A stretch of DNA of 8,332 bases, from positions 1 to 8,332 of the forward strand of contig JACNHM010000187.1 of the NCBI GenBank assembly GCA_014383605.1, read 5' to 3'. Each line of letters begins with the position of its first letter. Positions within the stretch are counted from its first letter, which is position 1. This DNA comes from Chloroflexota bacterium (GTDB lineage Bacteria > Chloroflexota > Anaerolineae > UBA3071). Positions 1 to 5,881 of this stretch are shown here, one piece after another. The notes under the pieces are model-generated. The model was given only the letters and a program-made list of their open reading frames with translations, was not told the origin of the DNA and ran no database searches. The position numbers and the translations under genes were made by a program.

Positions 1-147
1 TATAAAGTTTGCATACAAGAATGGCAATGCCAGTCAGGACAGCCCCTGGGCATCCCTCAGGAGTTCCAGCCAATGCTGCTTCTCGATCAACAAGCCTTCC
101 CAGCGCATCGCGTCTTGTTTCAGGTGGTGAGAGAATGGATCGCTCAG

Positions 148-2898
148 CTAACAGGATCCCATCTCCAGCCAGTTCTCCCCCGCCTTCAAATCCACCTTCA
201 GCGGCGCGTCCAGATCGAAGGCGCCCTCCATGATCTGTCTGGCCAGCGGGGCGACGGTGGGCAGTTCCTCGTCCGGCACCTCCAGCACCAGCTCGTCGTG
301 CACCTGCAGGATCATGCGGCTGCGCAAGCCTCGCTCCCGCAGCGCCTGGTGCAGCCGGATCATGGCGATTTTGAGGATGTCGGCGGCGGTGCCTTGAGTG
401 GGCATGTTGATGGCCGCCCGCTCGGCGGCCTGGCGCACGTTGTTGTGGGCCTTGCTGCCTACGCCGAGCTCCGGGAAGTAGCGCCGCCGCCCCAGCAGTG
501 TTTCCACGTAGCCTTGCTCCCGTGCCTGCACCCGCGTGCGATCCAGATACTCCTTTACCTGGGGATAGGTGGTGAAGTAGGTGCGGATGAACTGCGTCGC
601 CTCGTCCTGGGACATGCCCGTCTGCTGCGCCAGCCCGTAGGGACCCTGCCCGTACATGATGCCGAAGTTGACCCCCTTGGCTATGCGGCGCATGTCGGAC
701 GTCACCTGATCCAGGGCCACGCCGAGCACGGCGGCGGCGGTGCTGGCGTGAATATCCTCGCCGCGGCGGAAGGCGGCCAGCAGCCCCGGGTCCTGCGAGA
801 TGTGGGCCATGACCCGCAGCTCCACCTGCGAATAGTCGGCGGCCAGGAGCTTCCATCCGGGCTGGGCCACGAACCCCCGCCGGATCTGCCGCCCCAGCTC
901 CGTGCGGATGGGGATGTTCTGCAGGTTGGGGTTCGACGACGAGATGCGCCCGGTGACCGTCCCCGTCTGGTTGTACGAGGTGTGCACCCGCCCCGTGCGG
1001 GGGTTGACCAGCTCCACCAGCGCGTCCACGTAGGTGGACTTCAGCTTGGAAAGCTCCCGCTGCTCCAGGATGAAATCAATGACCGGATGCCGACCCTGCA
1101 GGCCCTGCAGCACGCTGGCCGCCGTGGAATAGTGCCCCGATTTCGTCTTCGGCACCCCCTGGCGGGGCAGTTGCAATTGGCTGAAGAGGGCATCGGAAAG
1201 CTGCTGCGTGGAGTTGATGTTGAAGGGATAGCCGGCCAGGTCGTGTATCTCACGCTCCAGCTCGATCAGCCGGCCCGCCAGCATCTTAGACATCTCTTGC
1301 AGGTAGCCTACGTCCAGCGCCACGCCGGCCTGCTGCATGGCCACCAGCACCGGCACCAGCGGCATCTCCACCTCCTGGAAGAGGTCGAGCAGCCCCTTGC
1401 TTTCCAGTTCCGGACGCAGCAATCCCACCAGCTGCCAGGTCATGTCCACGTCGGCAGCGGCGTAGGGGGCGGCCTTGCTCGAAGGCACCTGGGCCATGGT
1501 GATCTGCTTGCTGCCCGTGCCAATCAGCTCGCTGATGGGCGTCATCTCCGCGCCCAGGCGGGCGAAGGCCAGGTTCTTGAGCCCCAGGCTGCGGCTGGCG
1601 GGGTCCAGCAGCCATTCGGCGATCATGGTGTCGAACAACTCTCCCTGCACCGCGACGCCGTAGCGGGCCAGCACGGTCAGGTCGTACTCGCCGTTGTGCG
1701 CGGCCTTGGGGATGGATGCATCCTCCAGCAGCGGCCTGAGCCGCGCCAGTGCCATTTCCAGCGGCAGTTGCTCCGTCATCACGTGGCCCACGGGGATGTA
1801 GGCGGCCTGCCCTGCGCCCCAGGCCAGAGCCAACCCCACCAGGTCGGCGAGCATGGGGTTGGTGCTGGTCGTCTCTACGTCGAAAGCGACCCGGCCGGTA
1901 GCGCGCAGCGTGCGCAGCAATTCATCCAGGTCGGCTTCGGTGGTGATGGTTTGGTATTGAGTACTGGATATGGGCGCCGCCTGCACTTCCTCCGTTTCGG
2001 CGAAGAGCGCGAGCTGCTGTCCTTCTGCAGGGACTGTCGGAGGGGCCACTCGCTCCAGCAGGCTGCGGAATTCCATCTCACGGAAGAACTCCACCACCTG
2101 CTGGCGGTCGAAATCGCCCACGCGGCACTTCTCCAGGTCGAGGGCAATGTCCATGTCTCTGACGATGGCCACCAATTGTTTGGACAGCAGGGCTTGCGCC
2201 TCGTTCCCCGCCAGTGCGCTGCGGGCCCGGCCCGTGATCTCGCCCAGGTGCTCGTAGACCTCTTCGACGCTGCCGTAGCTCTGCAGCAGTTGCGTGGCCG
2301 TCTTGTCTCCCACGCCGCGCACACCGGGGATGTTGTCGGACTTGTCGCCGGTGAGGGCCTTGTAATCAATGAGCTGCCGCGGCCGCAGGCCGTAGCGGGC
2401 CTCGATTCCCGCTTCGTCGTAGATGACCGTATCGCTGAAGCTGCGGCGGGAGGTGAGCACGCGGGTGTGTGGGTCAACGAGCTGGAAGGCGTCGGTGTCG
2501 CCGGTGACCAGCAGGGTCTCCACGCCGCGCTGCGCGGCCTGCCGGCTGAGGGTGCCCAGCACGTCGTCGGCCTCGTAGCCTTCCACCTCGAAGATGGGGA
2601 TGTTGAACGCTTCCACCACCTGACGAATGCGGGCCATCTGCGTGCGCAGTTCGTCGGGCATGGCCGCCCGATGCGCTTTGTACTGCGGGTACTGCTCGTG
2701 GCGGAAGGTGCGGCCCACGTCGAAGGCCACGGCGATGTAGTCGGGCTTTTCGTCCCGCAGCACGTTGAGCAGCATGGAGGTGAAGCCGTAGACGGCGTTG
2801 GTCAGCTCGCCCTGGCTCGTGGCCAGCGTGTCAGGCAGGGCGTGGAAGGCCCGATAGGCCAGGCTGTGGCCGTCAATGAGCACCAGTTTCTTGGACAT
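148..2898 (-). CDS. polA: DNA polymerase I (5' nuclease, 3'-5' exonuclease, polymerase)
   Basis: Cytoplasmic family A DNA polymerase, 916 aa, close to the usual full length, for Okazaki-fragment processing and repair synthesis. The N-terminal 5' nuclease domain (about 1-290) shows GDTDAFQLV at 133-141 and a helix-hairpin-helix stretch LTGDKSDNIPGVRGVGDKTA at 182-201. The proofreading domain (about 315-500) keeps its acidic residues: FDVET (D340, E342), NGEYD (D406) and YAAAD (Y479, D483), so it should be active, unlike Taq-type enzymes. The polymerase domain has motif A DYSQVELR (688-695), motif B RRIAKGVNFGIMYG (737-750, with Phe at 745) and motif C QVHDELV (865-871). The ATG at 2898 is set by GGAGG (minus strand, 2905-2909) six bases upstream. 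The C-terminus ENWLEM is typical, followed by a short GSC tail and TAG. It is divergent from the lipoprotein gene. A 947-aa open frame on the opposite strand is a shadow. Identification is very secure. Confidence 0.98.
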   Translation of the reverse strand: MSKKLVLIDGHSLAYRAFHALPDTLATSQGELTNAVYGFTSMLLNVLRDEKPDYIAVAFDVGRTFRHEQYPQYKAHRAAMPDELRTQMARIRQVVEAFNIPIFEVEGYEADDVLGTLSRQAAQRGVETLLVTGDTDAFQLVDPHTRVLTSRRSFSDTVIYDEAGIEARYGLRPRQLIDYKALTGDKSDNIPGVRGVGDKTATQLLQSYGSVEEVYEHLGEITGRARSALAGNEAQALLSKQLVAIVRDMDIALDLEKCRVGDFDRQQVVEFFREMEFRSLLERVAPPTVPAEGQQLALFAETEEVQAAPISSTQYQTITTEADLDELLRTLRATGRVAFDVETTSTNPMLADLVGLALAWGAGQAAYIPVGHVMTEQLPLEMALARLRPLLEDASIPKAAHNGEYDLTVLARYGVAVQGELFDTMIAEWLLDPASRSLGLKNLAFARLGAEMTPISELIGTGSKQITMAQVPSSKAAPYAAADVDMTWQLVGLLRPELESKGLLDLFQEVEMPLVPVLVAMQQAGVALDVGYLQEMSKMLAGRLIELEREIHDLAGYPFNINSTQQLSDALFSQLQLPRQGVPKTKSGHYSTAASVLQGLQGRHPVIDFILEQRELSKLKSTYVDALVELVNPRTGRVHTSYNQTGTVTGRISSSNPNLQNIPIRTELGRQIRRGFVAQPGWKLLAADYSQVELRVMAHISQDPGLLAAFRRGEDIHASTAAAVLGVALDQVTSDMRRIAKGVNFGIMYGQGPYGLAQQTGMSQDEATQFIRTYFTTYPQVKEYLDRTRVQAREQGYVETLLGRRRYFPELGVGSKAHNNVRQAAERAAINMPTQGTAADILKIAMIRLHQALRERGLRSRMILQVHDELVLEVPDEELPTVAPLARQIMEGAFDLDAPLKVDLKAGENWLEMGSC

Positions 2899-2915
2899 AG
2901 AACGCCTCCGGCTTG

Positions 2916-2977
2916 AACCTCAAACATCAAACTTCAAAGCAGAAACCAGGGTTTGAAGTTTGGAGTTTGAGGTTTGG
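2916..2977. repeat. Heptad-repeat inverted repeat in the polA leader
   Basis: Two 23-bp arms (2916-2938 and 2952-2974) are reverse complements at 21 of 23 positions, with a 13-nt loop. The right arm is itself a tandem array of four 7-bp units, GGTTTGA, AGTTTGG, AGTTTGA and GGTTTGG (2950-2977). The left arm is the same kind of heptad array in the opposite orientation. If the predicted polA promoter is right, the whole hairpin lies in the polA 5' leader and its base ends about six bases before the GGAGG ribosome site. No T-tract follows it on either strand, so it does not look like an ordinary terminator. Confidence 0.85.
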
Positions 2978-2987
2978 ATTTTGTCCT

Positions 2988-3016
2988 ATTTTACCTCGAT
3001 TAGACGTTTTGGTCAA
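2988..3016 (-). promoter_or_regulatory. Predicted sigma-70-type promoter of polA
   Basis: On the minus strand, TTGACC (plus 3011-3016) and TAAAAT (plus 2988-2993) are separated by exactly 17 bases, each one mismatch from the TTGACA/TATAAT consensus. Transcription would begin near 2981, giving a leader of about 80 nt that contains the heptad-repeat hairpin before the polA Shine-Dalgarno. Assignment is by sequence only. Confidence 0.7.
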
Positions 3017-3032
3017 GGCGCTGTTCTCACAT

Positions 3033-3067
3033 CACGTGCAACGCACCTCCGAGGTGCATTGCACGTG
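3033..3067. repeat. 35-bp near-perfect palindrome between divergent promoters
   Basis: The segment is its own reverse complement apart from one mismatched pair and the central base: arms of nine bases (CACGTGCAA / TTGCACGTG) and seven bases (GCACCTC / GAGGTGC). CACGTG at each end is itself palindromic. It starts 17 bp upstream of the polA -35 and lies about 25 bp upstream of the likely lipoprotein -35. It could be a regulator site shared by both promoters, or a copy of a dispersed palindromic repeat. The symmetry is seen directly; the role is unknown. Confidence 0.85.
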
Positions 3068-3092
3068 GTTGCGCGTGGGCCAGAAGTGGGAC

Positions 3093-3121
3093 TTCGACTT
3101 TGCGGGCTTCTGTGGTAAAAT
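3093..3121 (+). promoter_or_regulatory. Predicted extended -10 promoter of the lipoprotein gene
   Basis: TAAAAT at 3116-3121 is preceded by TGG, making an extended -10 (TGnTAAAAT). The -35 region (TTCGAC, 3093-3098, 17-bp spacing) matches poorly, which fits an extended -10 promoter. The predicted start near 3128 leaves a leader of about 33 nt before the ATG at 3161. Confidence 0.45.
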
Positions 3122-3160
3122 GATGGGAAAGCAGGAAACGTTGATTATGGAGAACTGCCC

Positions 3161-3664
3161 ATGACACGCTGGTTGTGTTTACTCGGAATCGTGCTGCTGC
3201 TGTCCGCTTGTGGCGGATCACCGCTACCACCAACGGCGGCAGTGCCCACACCGATCCGCACGCCGACACCCGTGCCGGCCACGGACGAAGAGGCCCTTCT
3301 GCAGCTTCTGGCCGCTGAGGGTGAGGGTGTGGTGCAGCAGGACATCGAGCGGCTGATGGAGATCTGGGCCCCGGACGGGGTGGTGATGGATGCCCGTCAC
3401 ACGCCCGATGACAGCGGCGATGATCTGGCCTGGCGGGGCCGCGATGCCATCCGCCAACGCTACGTGACGCTGGTCTTCCCCGGCAATCCGTCCGCTGCCG
3501 GCGCAGCCGATGTGCAATTGACCATCGGAGATGATACGGCTGAGGCCCTGTCCACTACGTGCATTGGCTCGGAGGTAGCTCCAGGCGGCGATCGCTGGAC
3601 CTTTGCCCGACGCGAGGGCCATTGGCTCATCACCAGCTTGACCTACAACCTGGAGTCGGAGTAG
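3161..3664 (+). CDS. Putative lipoprotein with SnoaL/NTF2-like domain
   Basis: 167-aa exported protein. Residues 1-17 form a lipoprotein signal: Arg3, a hydrophobic core, then the lipobox LSAC with the lipidated Cys at 17. A Pro/Thr-rich linker (about 20-40) follows, typical of a tether holding a domain off the membrane. Residues 44-164 look like a SnoaL/DUF4440-type NTF2-like cone: a helical start (EEALLQLLAAEGEGVVQQDI), IERLMEIWAPDGVVMD, an RGRDAIRQRY segment, and C-terminal strands ending in DRWTFARREGHWLITSLTYNLE. Such domains bind small ligands or act as simple enzymes; no specific activity can be read here. Two further cysteines occur (6 in the signal, 134 in the domain). The start is supported by GGAG eight bases upstream. 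It is probably monocistronic, since the next gene has its own promoter-like sequence. Family assignment rests on pattern resemblance. Confidence 0.85.
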   Translation: MTRWLCLLGIVLLLSACGGSPLPPTAAVPTPIRTPTPVPATDEEALLQLLAAEGEGVVQQDIERLMEIWAPDGVVMDARHTPDDSGDDLAWRGRDAIRQRYVTLVFPGNPSAAGAADVQLTIGDDTAEALSTTCIGSEVAPGGDRWTFARREGHWLITSLTYNLESE

Positions 3665-3687
3665 GGACAAGGGTAGTCCTCCGCCAG

Positions 3688-3716
3688 TTGGGCTTTGGCC
3701 CAATCTGTGCTACAAT
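3688..3716 (+). promoter_or_regulatory. Predicted promoter of the UPF0175-methyltransferase cluster
   Basis: TTGGGC (3688-3693) and TACAAT (3711-3716) are spaced by 17 bases. The -35 hexamer is also the left arm of a hairpin-forming inverted repeat, TTGGGC-TTTG-GCCCAA (3688-3703). That repeat could be an operator covering the -35, or a weak hairpin after the lipoprotein gene; no T-tract follows it. Transcription would start near 3723 with a leader of roughly 97 nt before the ATG at 3820. Confidence 0.55.
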
Positions 3717-3819
3717 GTCACCGGCTGATCGGCGTTGTCTGGATTCGGCGAGAGGTTGCTTGTTCCTTGGAGATCGTTGGCTGACATAGTCCATCTGTAT
3801 GGGCTACGCGGAGGTAGAC

Positions 3820-4080
3820 ATGACCAGCCTGAGGGCCGTCACTCTGGAATATCCTGATGAAGTCTTGATTTCGCTGAAGGCAAGTGCGGAGAAGTTCACT
3901 CAAGAATTGAAGATGCTCGCCGCAGTTAAGCTCTTTGAGTTAGGGAAGCTCTCCTCTGGGCGGGCTGCCCAGTTAGCAGGTGTATCGCGAGCGGAGTTTC
4001 TGCTAGCTCTGGGATACTATCGAGTCTCTCCTTTCCACTTCACCGCTGAGGAGTTGGACCGCGATGTGTTTAACGCCTGA
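3820..4080 (+). CDS. UPF0175 family small HTH protein (antitoxin-like)
   Basis: 86-aa protein recognised as UPF0175 from its core: EKFTQELKMLAAVKLFELGK (28-47 from this start), then LSSGRAAQLAGVSRAEFLLALG, a short helix-turn-helix-like element, and the closing YYRVSPFHFTAEELDRD. Members are often encoded just upstream of a PIN-like (DUF3368) toxin and are treated as putative antitoxins or DNA-binding regulators. Here no toxin follows; the next gene is a DNA methyltransferase 69 bp downstream. The ATG at 3820 is preferred over an in-frame ATG seven codons earlier (3799) because GGAGG (3810-3814) sits five bases before it. It probably shares a transcript with the methyltransferase. It could be an orphan antitoxin or an autoregulator of the modification cassette; the sequence does not decide. 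Confidence 0.85.
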   Translation: MTSLRAVTLEYPDEVLISLKASAEKFTQELKMLAAVKLFELGKLSSGRAAQLAGVSRAEFLLALGYYRVSPFHFTAEELDRDVFNA

Positions 4081-4118
4081 ACGCTTGGTCATCGTCAGCA
4101 CATGAGAATAGGCGAGCG

Positions 4119-4136
4119 GTAGATTGAGTAGATTGA
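4119..4136 (+). repeat. Perfect 9-bp tandem duplication abutting the methyltransferase ribosome site
   Basis: GTAGATTGA occurs twice back to back (4119-4127 and 4128-4136), immediately followed by the AAGGA Shine-Dalgarno of the methyltransferase. It may be a small duplication or a tandem binding site, possibly for the UPF0175 protein. Only the repeat itself is certain. Confidence 0.6.
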
Positions 4137-4149
4137 AAGGAAAGTGATC

Positions 4150-5565
4150 ATGCCGATGTATCCGGTTGGGGAGGCATCTCGGGAGGCATTGAGGGAGCAA
4201 CTTCGCTTGTTTGCCTTTGATACCACACTTAAGCCCCCCCCTGACATTCTGGTGCGTATCCAGCAGGAGTTGACTGTGCGCGAAAAGCTGGCGATATTGC
4301 TAGAAGGGGAACTGGATTTTCATGGTCGAGACAGTGGTTATGCTTCACACAGTTTGCATGCATTTGCGGCGAAGTTCCCACCTCAATTACCTCGTGTGTT
4401 CATTCGCGGCCTCACCAAGCCAGGTGATCTTGTTCTTGATCCCATGATGGGTTCAGGCACCGCCATTGTCGAAGCGCTACTCGAAGGACGCCGAGGACTG
4501 GGCTTGGACATTGACCCTCTTGCCATACGGTTGAGCCGCGTCAAAACGACACCCTTGGTCATAGACGATATGCGCAATGTAGGCTTCAAAGTTCTTTCGC
4601 AAGCGCATGCCTTGATGTCGGATGGAAATGCCATTGAGCAGTATCTCGAGGGATTCGATGAGCGCACAAAGGCATTTGTTGATTACTGGTTTCTGCCGAA
4701 GACACAACGAGAACTAACGGCGCTCGTGCTGGTGATCCAAAACGTGGCTGACACCTCCATCCGCCGCTTCTTGGAACTGGCTTTCTCGTCCATCATCGTC
4801 ACTAAGTCAGGCGGTGTCTCCATGGCCCGCGATTTGGCACATACGCGACCACACTTGGATAAGACCAAGGAGCCCAAGGATGCTCTAGAGCGGTTTCTCG
4901 CCAGACTGCAAAAGAATCTTAGGAGTATGTCGGAGGTAGTGACGAACGGTACTGACATCCTCTCGTTGGCAGGTGATGCACGGTCAATGCCCATAGCTGC
5001 TGGCGTTGTGGATCTCATCGTTACTTCACCACCCTATGCCAATGCCATTGACTACATGCGCGCGCATAAGTTTTCCCTGGTGTGGTTAGGCGAGTCGATT
5101 CCAGCGTTGTCGGAGCTGCGTGCGCAATATATAGGCTCTGAGCGCGTTGGACAGGTTCAATACGTTGCTCTGCCTGGTAGAGCGGAGATGACTGTCAGAC
5201 AAGTGGCAGAACGGGATAGCAGGAAGGCTGCGATCTTGCGCAAGTATCTTGCAGAGATGAAATCTGTCATTGCCGAAATGTATCGGGTGCTGCGCGATGA
5301 TTCAGTAGCTATTGTTGTTGTTGGTCCGTCAACAATGCGTGGTATTCGTGTCCAAACCCATGATTGCCTGGCAGATATTGCCAGTAGCGTGGGTTTTGAG
5401 GTGGTCGGTGTAGCCCGACGCGTTCTCGACCGGGATAAACGAATGATGCCCGCCAGATTCGGCAAGAAGGGCGATTCCATGATAGAACAACGAATGCATG
5501 AAGAATACGTCATCGGGCTGTTAAAGCCTGAACATTCCCAGGGAGGACATCATGCCGTCTCGTGA
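4150..5565 (+). CDS. DNA methyltransferase, SPPY-type amino-methylase (N4-cytosine or N6-adenine)
   Basis: 471-aa AdoMet-dependent DNA methylase. Visible motifs in order: motif X-like FAAKFPPQLPRVFI (72-85); AdoMet-binding motif I LVLDPMMGSGT (94-104); acidic motif II LGLDIDP (117-123); a roughly 165-residue helical intervening region; catalytic motif IV VTSPPYANAIDY (291-302) followed by MRAHKFSLVWLG; and a C-terminal part with EMYRVLRDDSVAIVVVG (376-392). SPPY is usual in N4-cytosine enzymes but also occurs in N6-adenine ones. AdoMet motifs precede the catalytic motif, so this is not the beta order (IV first) common among SPPY enzymes; the 130-290 region or the C-terminus could recognise the target. 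The ATG at 4150 is chosen over GTG 4144 because AGGA (4138-4141) lies eight bases before it but only two before the GTG. A run of eight C falls at codons 29-31. The gene overlaps the next by 14 bp, and GC is visibly lower than in polA or fabF. No endonuclease is recognisable nearby. Confidence 0.92.
   Translation: MPMYPVGEASREALREQLRLFAFDTTLKPPPDILVRIQQELTVREKLAILLEGELDFHGRDSGYASHSLHAFAAKFPPQLPRVFIRGLTKPGDLVLDPMMGSGTAIVEALLEGRRGLGLDIDPLAIRLSRVKTTPLVIDDMRNVGFKVLSQAHALMSDGNAIEQYLEGFDERTKAFVDYWFLPKTQRELTALVLVIQNVADTSIRRFLELAFSSIIVTKSGGVSMARDLAHTRPHLDKTKEPKDALERFLARLQKNLRSMSEVVTNGTDILSLAGDARSMPIAAGVVDLIVTSPPYANAIDYMRAHKFSLVWLGESIPALSELRAQYIGSERVGQVQYVALPGRAEMTVRQVAERDSRKAAILRKYLAEMKSVIAEMYRVLRDDSVAIVVVGPSTMRGIRVQTHDCLADIASSVGFEVVGVARRVLDRDKRMMPARFGKKGDSMIEQRMHEEYVIGLLKPEHSQGGHHAVS
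4234..4241 (+). repeat. Poly-C(8) homopolymer inside the methyltransferase gene
   Basis: Eight consecutive C encode most of a Pro-Pro-Pro run (residues 29-31). It is the longest homopolymer I noticed in the window. One extra C would create TGA immediately after the tract; one fewer C would reach a TGA ten codons later. Any single-base slippage therefore switches the full-length protein off. Confidence 0.9.
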
Positions 5566-5881
5566 GCAAACCGTTGTTGATGCTGTTCGTCTCTTCGAGG
5601 AGGCAGAGTACTCGTCTGGATTGAGCGCTTCAAATGAGTGCCCCGTCTATAAAGCTGCCTACGAGCGGATCTATAGACAGACCCGTCGCGAGCATCTGCT
5701 CTACTATGTGGTCACCAACGAGTATGCTCCCGCACGCCTCAACAAGATGTTGGACGATCCATGTGTTGATGGCGTCGTCCACGTGCACAAGAAAGCCCCT
5801 GTGGAAGTGTGCGGCCTCAATGGACGGCTGGTACGGTTGATGGACTTGGAGGATTTCATTAATGCTACGTTCTCGTGGTAA
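5552..5881 (+). CDS. Unrecognised 109-aa protein coupled to the methyltransferase
   Basis: I do not recognise this protein. Its ATG at 5552 overlaps the last 14 bp of the methyltransferase gene and has GGAGG (5542-5546) five bases upstream, so it is well supported and probably translationally coupled. The N-terminal half (1-48) is charged and helical, with a Tyr/Arg-rich stretch at 38-47. The second half looks alpha/beta: HLLYYVVTNEY (48-58), APARLNKMLDDP, VDGVVHVHKK (72-81), APVEVCG and a final RLVRLMDLEDFI. Cysteines occur at 30, 71 and 87. No signal peptide or membrane segment is present. Its position suggests a partner of the methylase: a small specificity or accessory subunit, or the C-terminal remnant of a restriction endonuclease. 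No complete PD-(D/E)xK motif is visible, so nuclease activity should not be assumed. The last 20 bp overlap fabF. Confidence 0.8.
   Translation: MPSREQTVVDAVRLFEEAEYSSGLSASNECPVYKAAYERIYRQTRREHLLYYVVTNEYAPARLNKMLDDPCVDGVVHVHKKAPVEVCGLNGRLVRLMDLEDFINATFSW
5848..5853 (+). promoter_or_regulatory. fabF ribosome binding site inside the 109-aa gene
   Basis: GGAGGA lies eight bases before the ATG at 5862 and within the coding sequence of the upstream gene. It decides the fabF start, because the next in-frame alternative (TTG at 5898) has no ribosome site. The arrangement implies that fabF is translated from the same message as the upstream cassette. Confidence 0.8.

Noticed and set aside
9..57. Possible polA terminator downstream of the gene
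   Set aside because: Only a very short stem (TGGC-ATT-GCCA on the minus strand) without a strong GC stem or T-tract; not convincing.
73..2916. 947-aa plus-strand open frame opposite polA
   Set aside because: It lies antisense to a gene with every DNA polymerase I motif, its translation is low-complexity-like (His, Gly, Leu, Gln, Arg) with no recognisable domain, and long antisense frames are expected in GC-rich genes.
3033..3067. Transcription terminator for either neighbouring gene
   Set aside because: The palindrome lies upstream of both divergent genes and has no T-tract on either side, so a termination role for them makes no sense.
3799..3819. Earlier ATG start for the UPF0175 protein
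   Set aside because: No ribosome site precedes it, while GGAGG sits at the right distance from the ATG at 3820 and family similarity begins after that point.
5623..5797. Complete restriction endonuclease in the 109-aa gene
   Set aside because: Too short, and the only half-motif-like stretch (VDGVVHVHKK) lacks the acidic residue of (D/E)xK; kept as unrecognised.
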